From: a virus | Strand: one strand, 5' to 3' | Length of the DNA: 49,840 nucleotides | Virus record (IMG/VR): IMGVR_UViG_3300022542_000375 | Coordinates: 1-49,840 of that record | Shown here: one piece after another, positions 22,333 to 31,600 of the stretch | Position numbering within the stretch: position 1 is the stretch's first letter | Layout: every line of letters begins with the position of its first letter | Notes under the pieces: model-generated | What the model saw: only the letters and a program-made list of their open reading frames with translations | What the model was told of the DNA's origin: nothing | The model's database searches: none | Translations under genes and position numbers: made by a program

Positions 22333-22745
22333 AAAATCTACGTTATATGTCCAAGCGAAAAGCTTTGGTAAAGTGTATCCATATGTGGAGTTGGTTGGCT
22401 AAACATCCCGAAATGACTAAACGGGATTATATGATGATACATGAACTAGAAGAAGTTATGCATGATTGCTATCTCTGCGAGTATGTGGAGGGAACAGACG
22501 GTCCAAGTTGTGAAGAATGCCCCGTCCGTTGGGAAACAAAAAATAATTTTTGTCATTTTAAAGGTTCAGCATATAGTAAGTGGTACTTTAATCGAAGATC
22601 TCCCAAAGATAAACGTTGTACTTTAATAAGGATTGCGTGTGCAAGACACGTAGCAGATTTGGCACAAGAAGCATTGACCTTATTGGATATGAGAAGGCAA
22701 CATGCGAAAACCAGTAGTATATCTAGGCATCGATCCCGGCGCTAA
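22329..22745 (+). CDS. Cys-rich phage protein, 138 aa
   Basis: TTG start with GAGGAG seven bases ahead; ATG 22347 is the alternative. Two CxxC pairs (CYLC and CEEC) plus C near 83 indicate a zinc-binding fold after a helical N-terminus (ALVKCIHMWSWLAKHPEMTK). Such proteins are found in phage early regions; function unknown. The basic tail overlaps the resolvase gene by 44 bases in another frame. Confidence 0.6.
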   Translation: MKNLRYMSKRKALVKCIHMWSWLAKHPEMTKRDYMMIHELEEVMHDCYLCEYVEGTDGPSCEECPVRWETKNNFCHFKGSAYSKWYFNRRSPKDKRCTLIRIACARHVADLAQEALTLLDMRRQHAKTSSISRHRSRR

Positions 22746-23148
22746 GGGTGCAGCAGCTCTGTACTCTGCTACAACCCACAAAGATTTTACATGGGATAAA
22801 ATTTTAAATCTAACCCGGAATAATCTTGAACAGTGGGTGGATGATTTTGATATTCGATTCTGTGTAATTGAGCGTCAAGCATGGGGGCATAAACTTTGTA
22901 TTAACTACGGGATATGGTTGGGTATGTTATTAGCGTATCATATTCCATATGTGGATTTTACTCCTATGGAGTGGCGCAAGAAACTCTTTAAAAGAGAATT
23001 ACCAAAGGGTAAAAAATTAATCAAAGCATACATGCTAAAGAAGGCAAGAGAATTATTTCCGGCCATAGAATTTAAATGGAAGAAAGATACGGACAGGGCG
23101 GAGGCACATTTAATGGCTTCACTTGCTCAAATCATAAGGCACAGGTGA
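22702..23148 (+). CDS. RuvC-like Holliday junction resolvase, 148 aa
   Basis: Cuts branched DNA during replication and packaging. Acidic residues are in the RuvC positions: GIDPG (D11), VIER (E57), and TDRAEAHLM (D131, E134). Length fits RuvC or phage resolvases. The ATG has AAGG upstream. Its neighbours (nuclease, dUTPase) form a DNA metabolism block. Confidence 0.8.
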   Translation: MRKPVVYLGIDPGAKGAAALYSATTHKDFTWDKILNLTRNNLEQWVDDFDIRFCVIERQAWGHKLCINYGIWLGMLLAYHIPYVDFTPMEWRKKLFKRELPKGKKLIKAYMLKKARELFPAIEFKWKKDTDRAEAHLMASLAQIIRHR

Positions 23149-23151
23149 TGT

Positions 23152-23664
23152 ATGGAAAAGTTATGTGATAACTATATGTATGCAGATGATGTTATGGAAA
23201 AACCATGGTGTGGTAATTGTCTTTACGAGTACAATAACGATGGTAAAGGACCATGTGATTGGTGCGAGGAGTATAATGAATGGATATCAAAACCGAAACC
23301 GGGCCAGTGTATTCCAGTTTCGAACATAAAAGATTACATATCAAACGATCATCCGGGTGTAGCCTTCCCAACATCAAAGGGAGGTACGGTGGCCGATGAA
23401 TCGGCAGATTCTATAGGATATTCTCAGGCATTGAATACCGCATCAATATCTGCATTAGATGAACAAATTGGTGGTGATCATTACAAAAAAATGACTATGC
23501 AACCACTTTTGTTTTGTGAGAAGAATAACCTAAACGCTTGTGAAACATTGGCAATTAAATATATCTGTAGACATAGAGACAAGGATGGTCTTGAGGATGT
23601 AAAAAAAGCTATCCATTGTCTCAAAGCACTTGCTGAGATGGTGTATAATGAGTATATCGAATGA
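23152..23664 (+). CDS. DUF3310-domain protein, 170 aa
   Basis: The C-terminal 65 residues (GGDHYKKMTMQPLLFCEKN, then ALAIKYICRHRDKDGLEDVKKAIHCLKAL in close form) match the DUF3310 family, frequent in phages and linked to nucleotide metabolism by context only. The N-terminal half holds two Cys pairs (CGNC and CDWC) that may bind zinc. Overlaps the dUTPase start. Confidence 0.75.
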   Translation: MEKLCDNYMYADDVMEKPWCGNCLYEYNNDGKGPCDWCEEYNEWISKPKPGQCIPVSNIKDYISNDHPGVAFPTSKGGTVADESADSIGYSQALNTASISALDEQIGGDHYKKMTMQPLLFCEKNNLNACETLAIKYICRHRDKDGLEDVKKAIHCLKALAEMVYNEYIE

Positions 23665-24100
23665 ACCACAAATAAAAATTAAGTTGATTCATATCGATGC
23701 CAAGGTTCCAAAATTTGAAACAGAGGGTGCAGCAGGAATGGACTTCGCTCTTGTGGAAGATGTATTCCTGCCAGCTAAAACAACATTGATGTATCCTACC
23801 GGCATAATAATGGAGATCCCCGTAGGGTATGAACTGGAACTGCGACCACGATCAAGCTTTGCACTTAAGTTTCCAGGAATAGTTATGGCAAACGCACCCG
23901 GTACTATTGACTCAGATTTTCGTGACCAGATTAGAATCATTCTCCGAAACACAACAAATGAAATGGGACTTATACCAAAGGGTACGAGAATTGTACAAGG
24001 TATCATACATAAAGTATATCAGTTAAAGATAACTGTTACAAATAAAGTCTCAAAAACCAAACGAGGGTCAGGTGGTTTTGGGCATACAGGTGATAAATAG
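23648..24100 (+). CDS. dut: dUTP diphosphatase (trimeric dUTPase), 150 aa
   Basis: Breaks dUTP to dUMP, keeping uracil out of DNA and feeding thymidylate synthesis. The five family motifs are visible: AAGMDFAL, RPRSSFALK, APGTIDSDFRD, KGTRIVQGI and RGSGGFGHTG. ATG 23648 is chosen over a frame starting at 23630 because it gives the usual N-terminus and overlaps the previous stop region. Trimeric, cytoplasmic by family. Confidence 0.92.
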   Translation: MSISNEPQIKIKLIHIDAKVPKFETEGAAGMDFALVEDVFLPAKTTLMYPTGIIMEIPVGYELELRPRSSFALKFPGIVMANAPGTIDSDFRDQIRIILRNTTNEMGLIPKGTRIVQGIIHKVYQLKITVTNKVSKTKRGSGGFGHTGDK

Positions 24101-24109
24101 AGGCTTATA

Positions 24110-24283
24110 ATGTGTAAATTGAAGGACTTGATCACGGATAAACTCTATCCAGTAGAAATTATTGAACGGCTGAGTGATAATATAACTTCGGTAGAGTTGG
24201 TGGAAAGATTGTGGGATATTATTGAAGCTAATGTTGATGTCTTTATTGAAGATTTTACAGTGGATGGGGAAATATTTGAATGA
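24110..24283 (+). CDS. unknown acidic protein, 57 aa
   Basis: ATG with GAGG upstream; TGA overlaps the next ATG. Acidic with helices (VEIIERLSDNIT, VELVERLWDIIEA), two similar halves. No recognised family. Confidence 0.6.
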   Translation: MCKLKDLITDKLYPVEIIERLSDNITSVELVERLWDIIEANVDVFIEDFTVDGEIFE

Positions 24284-24477
24284 AATTAGTTACTTGTGAT
24301 TGTTGTGGTAAAAAATTTAAAGATGATTTTGCGGAACCCGCAGGCCTGTGCGAGCATCGCGACATAAATTTCATTGGAAAATATGGTTCAATTTCTGAGG
24401 ATGGTAACCGTGTAATTTGTAGTCTTTGTATACATTGTATACATAAAATGATGGGATTAGGATATGATCAAAACTAA
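24280..24477 (+). CDS. small zinc-binding protein, copy 1, 65 aa
   Basis: CDCCG at 7-11 and CSLCIHC near 46-52 frame the middle (FIGKYGSISEDGN). The next gene encodes the same layout, so these are tandem duplicates. Four Cys at zinc spacing. Similar proteins occur in phage nucleotide-metabolism blocks; function unknown. Confidence 0.65.
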   Translation: MKLVTCDCCGKKFKDDFAEPAGLCEHRDINFIGKYGSISEDGNRVICSLCIHCIHKMMGLGYDQN

Positions 24478-24712
24478 ATTTGTTCCTACAAAATATGAAG
24501 AAATAGAAGCAATCATTTGTGATTCTTGTGGTAGAGAAATGCATCCCACAGATCATATTGAATACCAAGAAAGCTTTAGTATCGTTTTTACAGGTGGGTA
24601 TGGCTCTATTTTTGGTGATGGTGTGGATATAACATGTGATCTTTGTCAATATTGTTTGCATAAAATGATAAAGGATTTTTACTATCTTGATGGCGAACGG
24701 GATATTGATTAA
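24464..24712 (+). CDS. small zinc-binding protein, copy 2, 82 aa
   Basis: Parallel to the previous gene: CDSCG, FTGGYGSIFGDG, CDLCQYCLHKMI. It has a longer N-terminus and an acidic tail. It overlaps copy 1 by 14 bases and touches the reductase start, suggesting co-expression with it. Confidence 0.65.
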   Translation: MIKTKFVPTKYEEIEAIICDSCGREMHPTDHIEYQESFSIVFTGGYGSIFGDGVDITCDLCQYCLHKMIKDFYYLDGERDID

Positions 24713-26352
24713 TGGAACAATACTTTAAAACCTCTTTTGCAGAGGAAATATTCAACTTAAAGTATCGCCTTCATCCCTATGAGACATGGGCAGATAGGGC
24801 AAATATAATTGTTGATTATGTATGTGGTACAGAGGGGGGTAAAAGCGCCCCTCTCTTATGTAAGTCCGACTTACGAGATTTGGAATATATTATCACATAC
24901 ATGAAATTTATACCCGCCGGACGATACATATATTATGCTGGGCGGTTAGCAAGGTTCTATAACAATTGTTACGCCTTTATCGCAGAAGAGGATACAAGAG
25001 AAGAGTGGGGTAGGATACTCCACAAAGTATCAGATGCTCTAATGACAGGTGGTGGTATTACAGTTGAGTACAGTAAATTCAGGGCAAGGGGAGAAATACT
25101 AAAAAGTACCGGCGGAGTAGCTAGTGGACCAATACCACTAATGTACTCTGTCAATGAAGTTGCACGTAATGTTCAGCAAGGCGGGTCAAGACGTAGTGCT
25201 GCTGGTGCCACCCTCCACTGGAAACATAAAGACATAAATGAATTTATTCACACTAAAGATTGGCCATATGATATCAAACAACTTAAAGCAAAGGATGTTA
25301 ATTTTCCAGCACCATTGGACATGTCCAACATCAGCATTCGATGGGATACAGAATTTCATAGAAATTATTCTGCGACTAGTGTATTACCGAAGGTGTGGTA
25401 TGATTCTGTAATTCAAATGTGTAAGACCGGTGAGCCGGGACATTATTATAATTTCTATGATCAAGAGTATGAGATTGCTAGAAACGTTTGTGGAGAATTT
25501 ATTTCTGATGAAGATAGTGATTGTTGTAATTTAGGTTCAGTCAATCTTGCCAATATAGAATCAAAAGCAGAGTTACGGGGTGTTGTGGGTCTTGCTTCAA
25601 AATTTCTATTGTGTGGAACTATGCGGAGCAAACTGCCCAATAATAAAATCTGTGCTGTGCGCAACCGCACCCGTAAAATAGGACTAGGGCCAATGGGGTT
25701 TCATGAATGGTTATTACAACGTTCTATGCCTTATGCATGCACACATGAACTTCACCAATGGCTTAGTATATATCAAGATGAATCAGAGGCTTCCGCAAAC
25801 GATTTGGCTGATAAACTATCTATACCACGGCCAGAAAGATACAGAGCTGTAGCCCCTGCCGGGAGCATTGGAGCAATGGCAGCTACAACTACTGGAATTG
25901 AGCCTTTATTTTCTGTGGCATATAAACGTAGGTATTTAAAGAATGGTACGAAATGGGTGTATCAATATGTCATTGATCCTATTGCTAAATTATTAATGGA
26001 GAAGTATGGTTTTGATCCTGATAAGATTGAAACAGCAGCATCATTAGCCAAGAACCCAATGAAGAGGATCTTGTTTCAGGCAGAGGTACAGAAATACGTG
26101 GATATGGGTATAAGTTCTACCATTAATTTACCAGAATGGGGAACCCAATATAATAATGAAACTACTGCTGAGGTATTAGCACTTACACTTGCTACAATGT
26201 GTGATAGTTTAAGGGGTATTACAATGTATCCTGAAAACGCAAGAGGGGGACAGCCCCTAACACCAATACCATATAAAGAAGCAATAAAACATGAGGGAGA
26301 AATCTTTGAAGAAGTTGTTGACAATTGCAAGTCAGGTATGTGTGGAATTTAA
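24712..26352 (+). CDS. nrdJ: class II (B12-dependent) ribonucleotide reductase, 546 aa
   Basis: Reduces ribonucleotides to deoxyribonucleotides. The active site N258-V-C260-G-E262 matches the N-x-C-x-E motif; C86 (NNCYAF) and C272 (CNLGSVNL) are the redox pair; the C-terminus CKSGMCGI is the re-reducing Cys pair. There is no small-subunit gene or glycyl-radical motif, which points to class II, using adenosylcobalamin from the host. The N-terminal allosteric ATP-cone is absent; the length is short, as in phage forms. Confidence 0.88.
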   Translation: MEQYFKTSFAEEIFNLKYRLHPYETWADRANIIVDYVCGTEGGKSAPLLCKSDLRDLEYIITYMKFIPAGRYIYYAGRLARFYNNCYAFIAEEDTREEWGRILHKVSDALMTGGGITVEYSKFRARGEILKSTGGVASGPIPLMYSVNEVARNVQQGGSRRSAAGATLHWKHKDINEFIHTKDWPYDIKQLKAKDVNFPAPLDMSNISIRWDTEFHRNYSATSVLPKVWYDSVIQMCKTGEPGHYYNFYDQEYEIARNVCGEFISDEDSDCCNLGSVNLANIESKAELRGVVGLASKFLLCGTMRSKLPNNKICAVRNRTRKIGLGPMGFHEWLLQRSMPYACTHELHQWLSIYQDESEASANDLADKLSIPRPERYRAVAPAGSIGAMAATTTGIEPLFSVAYKRRYLKNGTKWVYQYVIDPIAKLLMEKYGFDPDKIETAASLAKNPMKRILFQAEVQKYVDMGISSTINLPEWGTQYNNETTAEVLALTLATMCDSLRGITMYPENARGGQPLTPIPYKEAIKHEGEIFEEVVDNCKSGMCGI

Positions 26353-26369
26353 ATTTAAGGAGTAAATAT

Positions 26370-26588
26370 ATGGAACAGGGACAATGTGTAATACCTACTT
26401 CTGAAAGACAGAAAAGGCAAATAGCGTTAGATTCAATTTTACTTATTCTAATGGCTGCACATCGAATTGGTGCAGCAACAGATACTCCGGAGGGATCACG
26501 ATATATTCTAATATCGGAGACATTGGCTGATCAGATGATTAAAACTATTGAAGACTATGTCGAGAAAGGGTGGACATATTTAATATGA
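26370..26588 (+). CDS. unknown protein, 72 aa
   Basis: ATG 26370 with AAGGAGT upstream. Central helix (ALDSILLILMAAHRIGAA), then ISETLADQMIKTIEDYVEKG. Overlaps a very small frame downstream. No recognised family. Confidence 0.6.
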   Translation: MEQGQCVIPTSERQKRQIALDSILLILMAAHRIGAATDTPEGSRYILISETLADQMIKTIEDYVEKGWTYLI

Positions 26589-26656
26589 AAAAAAGAACAA
26601 TGTTTAGAGTAACATTTGAAGCAATACATGATGCCTTAAGATTACGAGATGAATAA
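26585..26656 (+). CDS. possible 23-residue peptide
   Basis: ATG overlaps the previous stop (ATGA). Basic start (MKKRTMFRVTF) then an amphipathic helix (EAIHDALRLRDE). Short; accepted only because of the tight coupling. Confidence 0.35.
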   Translation: MKKRTMFRVTFEAIHDALRLRDE

Positions 26657-26698
26657 TAAATAATAAATAATGTATGACAAACTTATGGGGAATAAATA

Positions 26699-26923
26699 AT
26701 GCATTTAGCTGACTATGTGGGAACAGGTACGCACATCCTTGTGGAATTAAAGACTGGATATTTTGGTATGTTCCAACGACAGGAAATAGTTGTCTTAGGA
26801 AAACTAGGAGGTAAAGAATATTATAAGTTACAGTATGATAATTGGAAAACTATGTGGGTTGATCTTGATGATATGATCGTATTAGGAGTTATTGAAAGTG
26901 AAAACATTCAAAGTAGAAATTAA
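26699..26923 (+). CDS. unknown protein, 74 aa
   Basis: ATG after GGGGAATAAAT. Beta-rich (THILVELKTGYFGMFQRQEIVVLG, EYYKLQYDNWKTMWVD), like a small barrel. Overlaps the next gene. No recognised family. Confidence 0.55.
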   Translation: MHLADYVGTGTHILVELKTGYFGMFQRQEIVVLGKLGGKEYYKLQYDNWKTMWVDLDDMIVLGVIESENIQSRN

Positions 26924-27182
26924 ACCAAATTATATGGTCGTGCGCTTTGATCATGGGTCAGGCACGATTGCACTAACGCTTTTTCTTCCAGCAACAAGAG
27001 AATCGTTTGGTCATTTTGCAGAAGCTGTTATTGAAACAGCACAGGTGACAGGATATGCAGCCTCAAGAACTGAGGCTGCATTATTACTTGATCGTGTCTT
27101 GAAGTGTACTGAACAAAGTGGACTTTGTTGGGATGATAGTGTGAAAATGTCCAATGAAGATCCAATATCCATAGATATATAA
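26898..27182 (+). CDS. unknown protein, 94 aa
   Basis: GTG 26898 is chosen with GGAG nine bases ahead. Beta strands then helices (FAEAVIETAQVTGYAAS, TEAALLLDRVL). No recognised family. Confidence 0.55.
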   Translation: MKTFKVEIKPNYMVVRFDHGSGTIALTLFLPATRESFGHFAEAVIETAQVTGYAASRTEAALLLDRVLKCTEQSGLCWDDSVKMSNEDPISIDI

Positions 27183-27196
27183 ATAAGGAGAATATT

Positions 27197-27334
27197 ATGT
27201 TTCCGGACGCAAATTTTCTTGAAGCACCGGCTTATTATTTTTATACCCAAGATCGTTTGGTTGAATTTTATAAAATTACACAGGTATATAATCTTACTAT
27301 TTCTCGAAAGGGATTTCCAATTTATGGCTGTTAA
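27197..27334 (+). CDS. small aromatic-rich protein, 45 aa
   Basis: AAGGAG lies seven bases before the ATG. Rich in Phe and Tyr (APAYYFYTQDRLVEFYKI). Overlaps the next start by 11 bases. Function unknown. Confidence 0.5.
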   Translation: MFPDANFLEAPAYYFYTQDRLVEFYKITQVYNLTISRKGFPIYGC

Positions 27335-27584
27335 GAAATATAGAAAAGTACCAGTGGTGATTGAAGCTTGTCAATGGGTGGGTGAAAACTTTAATGAAAT
27401 CTATATATTTATGGATTACTATGATCAAACACCACGTTTGAAAAATGGTGTGTTAACACTCCTCACACTTGAGGGATTACATATAGTTAATCAAGGTGAT
27501 TACATTATTAAAGGTGTGAAAGATGAGTTTTATCCATGTAAGCCAGATATCTTTGAAATGACATATGAGGAAGTATGCGAATAA
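27324..27584 (+). CDS. conserved small phage protein, 86 aa
   Basis: ATG 27324 is used instead of the longer frame. The sequence KKYRKVPVVIEACQWVG, GDYIIKGVKDEFYPCKPDIFE and TYEEV matches a very common phage protein family of unknown function (the YPCKPDIFE motif). Its stop overlaps the LOG-like gene start. Confidence 0.75.
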   Translation: MAVKKYRKVPVVIEACQWVGENFNEIYIFMDYYDQTPRLKNGVLTLLTLEGLHIVNQGDYIIKGVKDEFYPCKPDIFEMTYEEVCE

Positions 27585-28198
27585 TAGATGAATCATGCAG
27601 ACTCTGGCATATAATGTCAGAGTTTGTGGAGGGCATGTATGCCTTAAGGGATATTGACAATGCTGTCAGTATCTTCGGCTCGGCAAGAACACCACCACAT
27701 AGCTATCATTACAATGCTGCTGAATATTTGGGATGGCTATTGGCAAAGGAGGGTTTCCCTGTGATTACAGGTGGTGGTCCGGGTGTTATGGAAGCAGCAA
27801 ACAGGGGTGCAAAAAGGGCCGGTGGAATTTCCATAGGTGTTAACCTACGTATTCCCCATGAGCAGGGAGGAAACCCATATACCACAATTAACATGATGCT
27901 TAATCATTTCTTCGTTCGCAAAGTTATGTTCACAAAATACTCAAAAGCTGCTGTGGTATTCCCCGGTGGGTTTGGCACACTGGATGAATTGTTCGAAACG
28001 TTGACCTTAATCCAGACTGAGAAGGCTGCCCCTATCCCGGTACTTCTGTTTGATTCTTCTTATTGGAAGGGATTACTTAAATGGTGGGAGGTACACCTAT
28101 TACACCCGCATTTTATATCAGATAAGGATAAGTATCTGTTTGATGTTAAAGATGATATTGAAGAAATTGTGGACATATTGGTGAGGATATTAAAATGA
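27575..28198 (+). CDS. LOG-family (TIGR00730-type) nucleotide phosphoribohydrolase-like protein, 207 aa
   Basis: LOG enzymes split the base from adenosine monophosphate-type nucleotides. The Rossmann core VSIFGSAR and GGGPGVMEAAN and the active-site motif PGGFGTLDE (130-138) with FFVRK (112-116) are intact. Length matches the family. In a phage it could salvage purines, free adenine or alter a signalling nucleotide; none of this is shown. It lies at the end of the metabolism arm. Confidence 0.8.
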   Translation: MRIIDESCRLWHIMSEFVEGMYALRDIDNAVSIFGSARTPPHSYHYNAAEYLGWLLAKEGFPVITGGGPGVMEAANRGAKRAGGISIGVNLRIPHEQGGNPYTTINMMLNHFFVRKVMFTKYSKAAVVFPGGFGTLDELFETLTLIQTEKAAPIPVLLFDSSYWKGLLKWWEVHLLHPHFISDKDKYLFDVKDDIEEIVDILVRILK

Positions 28199-28608
28199 AA
28201 TTTATAAAAACTATACGTAGGGATAGACAGCGATGGGAGCCGGAAGCTCTTGGTTTTAATATAGTCAAAGCACCCTGGTCGTATTTCCACATCATCTTGA
28301 ATTTGAATCTATACTCTTTGGGGTATGGATTATTTAAGAATTTTTGCTTGAGGGAGATAGTCTTCGGGGAAGCAAAACGGACGTTTCGTTTCTATTTCAG
28401 GATAGCAAGGCATAAGAATCGGTGTAGTGGGGTATACAGTTACATTACTTTGAGAGTCAGATTAACCAAAGCACAGATGATTGCAACCGAAGAAGATATA
28501 GATGATATGCGTTGGGATAGAGATCATCAACTTGATGATAGAGGTCATCCTATTTTGGATTTGAAAATGATGCCTTTACCAGAGCCCAAGGTGATACAAC
28601 TAATATAA
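28195..28608 (+). CDS. unknown protein, 137 aa
   Basis: ATG overlaps the stop of the LOG-like gene. Basic, aromatic N-terminal half and an acidic middle (TEEDIDDMRWDRDHQLDDRG). The last rightward gene before the terminator. No recognised family. Confidence 0.6.
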   Translation: MKFIKTIRRDRQRWEPEALGFNIVKAPWSYFHIILNLNLYSLGYGLFKNFCLREIVFGEAKRTFRFYFRIARHKNRCSGVYSYITLRVRLTKAQMIATEEDIDDMRWDRDHQLDDRGHPILDLKMMPLPEPKVIQLI

Positions 28609-28613
28609 ATAAC

Positions 28614-28637
28614 AATGCCCCCTTAATCGGGGGCATT
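28614..28637. terminator. bidirectional terminator between converging arms
   Basis: AATGCCCCC (28614-28622) pairs perfectly with GGGGGCATT (28629-28637). A T-rich stretch follows on both strands. It lies between the last rightward gene (ends 28608) and the last leftward gene (ends 28640). Confidence 0.9.
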
Positions 28638-28639
28638 AT

Positions 28640-31600
28640 TTACTTTCGTTTTAATTGTTTTGCTATTGCAATTTTACGATAATGATTGCGGAATCTTGAT
28701 AGTTGTTTATTAAATGTCTTTTGTAAAATAGGATGTCGTTGTTTATTTCGCATATGTTTTTTAATGAAAGGACTTTTAAATTGTTTATCAAGATATTTTT
28801 TAGCATGATGTCCGTAACTAATCATTAAATCACGGTAAATATCCTCATCAAATTTACCTTCCTTCCCTCTGTATTTAAATCGTTGTGACGGTGGTGATGG
28901 ATAAATTTCTAAAATCTTTAATCCCTTTTCTGTAGGATCATCTGTTTCTTTGCGCCATTTATATGGTAGCCATTGTTTGAACGCTTCAATTCCCTTACTC
29001 TGCCAGGTTGTCACATCCTCAGATAACGTAATATCTTCTCCCCAAACATCTATTTTAGCAGGGCTTGTCAACCCTGGTATTACACTTCCAAATGCTCCCT
29101 TCCAAGTTGTTGTGTCTCTAACTTTTGCTGATCCTTCTGTCATAACATTAAATGCACGATCCATTGATCTCCAAAAACTTGACCATGGTACAAAACTAGA
29201 CAATGTTTTAGGAACAAAGCCCTTCATTTTATCATGTCTATTCACTAATCGAGCAAGCCCTTCCATGTAAGAAGAATCAATTAGATGATTTTTAAACTCT
29301 ACACCCACTTTATGCATTATATCTGTAGCAGTTTCTTCATCTTTTGCATCTACTATAGCTTGATAAGCATTAGCAGCAAATGCAATTGGATAATTAAATG
29401 GCTCAATTCTGCGATATTGATAATAGGTATCCCCTATCTTCCATGCATTAGGTAATTTACCTTGTGCATAAAATCGTTCTCTTGCAGCTTTATTTTTAGG
29501 AGCTGCGCCTGTAATTTCACCATTATGAACTTTCATCATAACGTAAAGACCTAATGTTAAACCCTCTATTTGCTTGGCTATTACCTCTGCTGGATTTTGT
29601 CCTTTGGCTAAAGCTAATCCAACACCAGGTGTCATTTCAACACCACGCTTTAATAAATTACCAATTGTATTGACAAATGGAATTATCAATCTTCCACCTG
29701 GAATTGATTTACGAAGCTGATCAACTGCCTTACTAATTTTACCGGGTGAATCAGTAAATGTAGCATATCTACCATATTTAACAATATCATCCATTGCCCA
29801 ATCTGGTGGATTGGCTGTAAATTCTTTGACGAAATTCTTTTTTGCTATCCCCTTTAACCCCTTTTGTAAAGCTGATCTTATAGCTAATGCGCCTAATTGA
29901 GCATCCTGTGCCAATGATTTAGAATATACATCCATAGCTTGCATTGCACGCAATGGTGATGTAAAATATTTGCCCACCTTACGAACAGTTTTATTTGGAC
30001 TTCTACTAAATGCTGAGGATGCTGCAAAAGCTTCTTGTCCCCATTTGGTAGCAGTATCATAATACTCTTGATGCCATATTTCGCCAGCAGCTTTTATTGC
30101 TTTACGTTTCCCACGTACTACGCCCACCATTAGTGGTACAACTTCATTTATATACCTTGTGCGTTGTTTTTTACCAAATGTATGTAGTACCCTATCGATA
30201 CCAGCAGTTAACGCACGATGTGGTATTTGAAAGTCACGCCATAATGTATTCGATACAGTATTAACTACGTGAGTTGGAATACCAGATAACACATTACTAT
30301 ACCAATATTCATAAACATATTCTTTTAATTTAGGTTTGGGTATTCTTTTAATAAATGTAGTTACACTATCAATATCATCCCAATCAACTTTAGATAATTC
30401 TTCTAATTGACGAGAATCTAATTTCTTATTTAACTGTGCGATTGCTTTAAATGCCTTATCCTTAGCAACAACAATATTATACATACTCAATCGCCTACCG
30501 GCATTTGCAGCTAATGGGTTAGTTACATCAAAGAATAATTCTTGCATACCTTTCTGCATATCATCAAGTACATTTTTTGGAAGTTCCCCACGCGCAACGC
30601 GCTCGGCGGTATCAACAAATGCTTCAAATTTATTGGCATTCATTAATCTAAAAGCTAATTCTTCTTCAATTGATGGGGTCATACCACCAGCAATATCCTG
30701 TACCCTTTTATTAAAATACACAGGATCTTCGGTTAAATTTTCAAATATTCTGTGTGCTTTTTTAATTAATTCTTTTTGACTCTTTCGTGTCTTAATTCCC
30801 TTAGTATTAAAAAACTCTACCTCTATTCGTTTAGCTTGTGCTGAAATATCTTGACGTTGTAGATTTACTGATCCTGCATATTTTGGTAAATCATCTGCTA
30901 TGTCTGCCACAGATGGTGGTGGTTTTTTTACCTTTATTTTTGGTTTTACAGACTTAATGTGCTTAGCTGTTTGTGACAATTCGGGTTGTCGTAATTTCAT
31001 CTCCCCATAAGTACCTAGTGTCATGTCAGCAACTGCTCCAATAATTAAAGGGGCAGTTATTCGTAACATTGTTTTAACTTGTGGAGATAAATTTGCCTTC
31101 TCGACCATTGGTTCAATTTCTTCAAGGACCCTATTGGTTATGTAATCTGTTCCACCTGCTATAATAGCACCTGTACCTATAGAACTTAATGCTGCTTTGG
31201 CACTTGTTACCATATGCGGAATATATTTAGCCATAACTGTATGACTTAGCCCGCTACCAACAGCGCCCATTAGTAAACTTAACCCAAGATCTGATACAGG
31301 ATCAGTAAGTGGGGTTTTGAGTTGTTCAATTGTACGTTCACCAGCTAATACATTTTTTCCAAAGTATTCCTGTCCATCACGCCACCCAATCAACCCAGCA
31401 GTATCCCGCAAAAGCGTGTTCAAACCTTTAACCATTCCTGTTGTGGGTCTGGCTAACATTCCAAACATTTCTTTGGGAATATTAGTACCATATTCACCAA
31501 GAGCTTTTAAATCAATAGGTTTAGGTGGTTCAGTGCCAACACCAAGGGGAGGATATACCTGATCAGCAGTAATGTCTGGCTGTTCTTCTGATACAGTTGG

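Noticed and set aside
22329-22745. Frame error at the long overlap with the resolvase gene
   Set aside because: Both frames have protein-like composition and start signals; the 44-base overlap falls in a basic tail that can vary freely.
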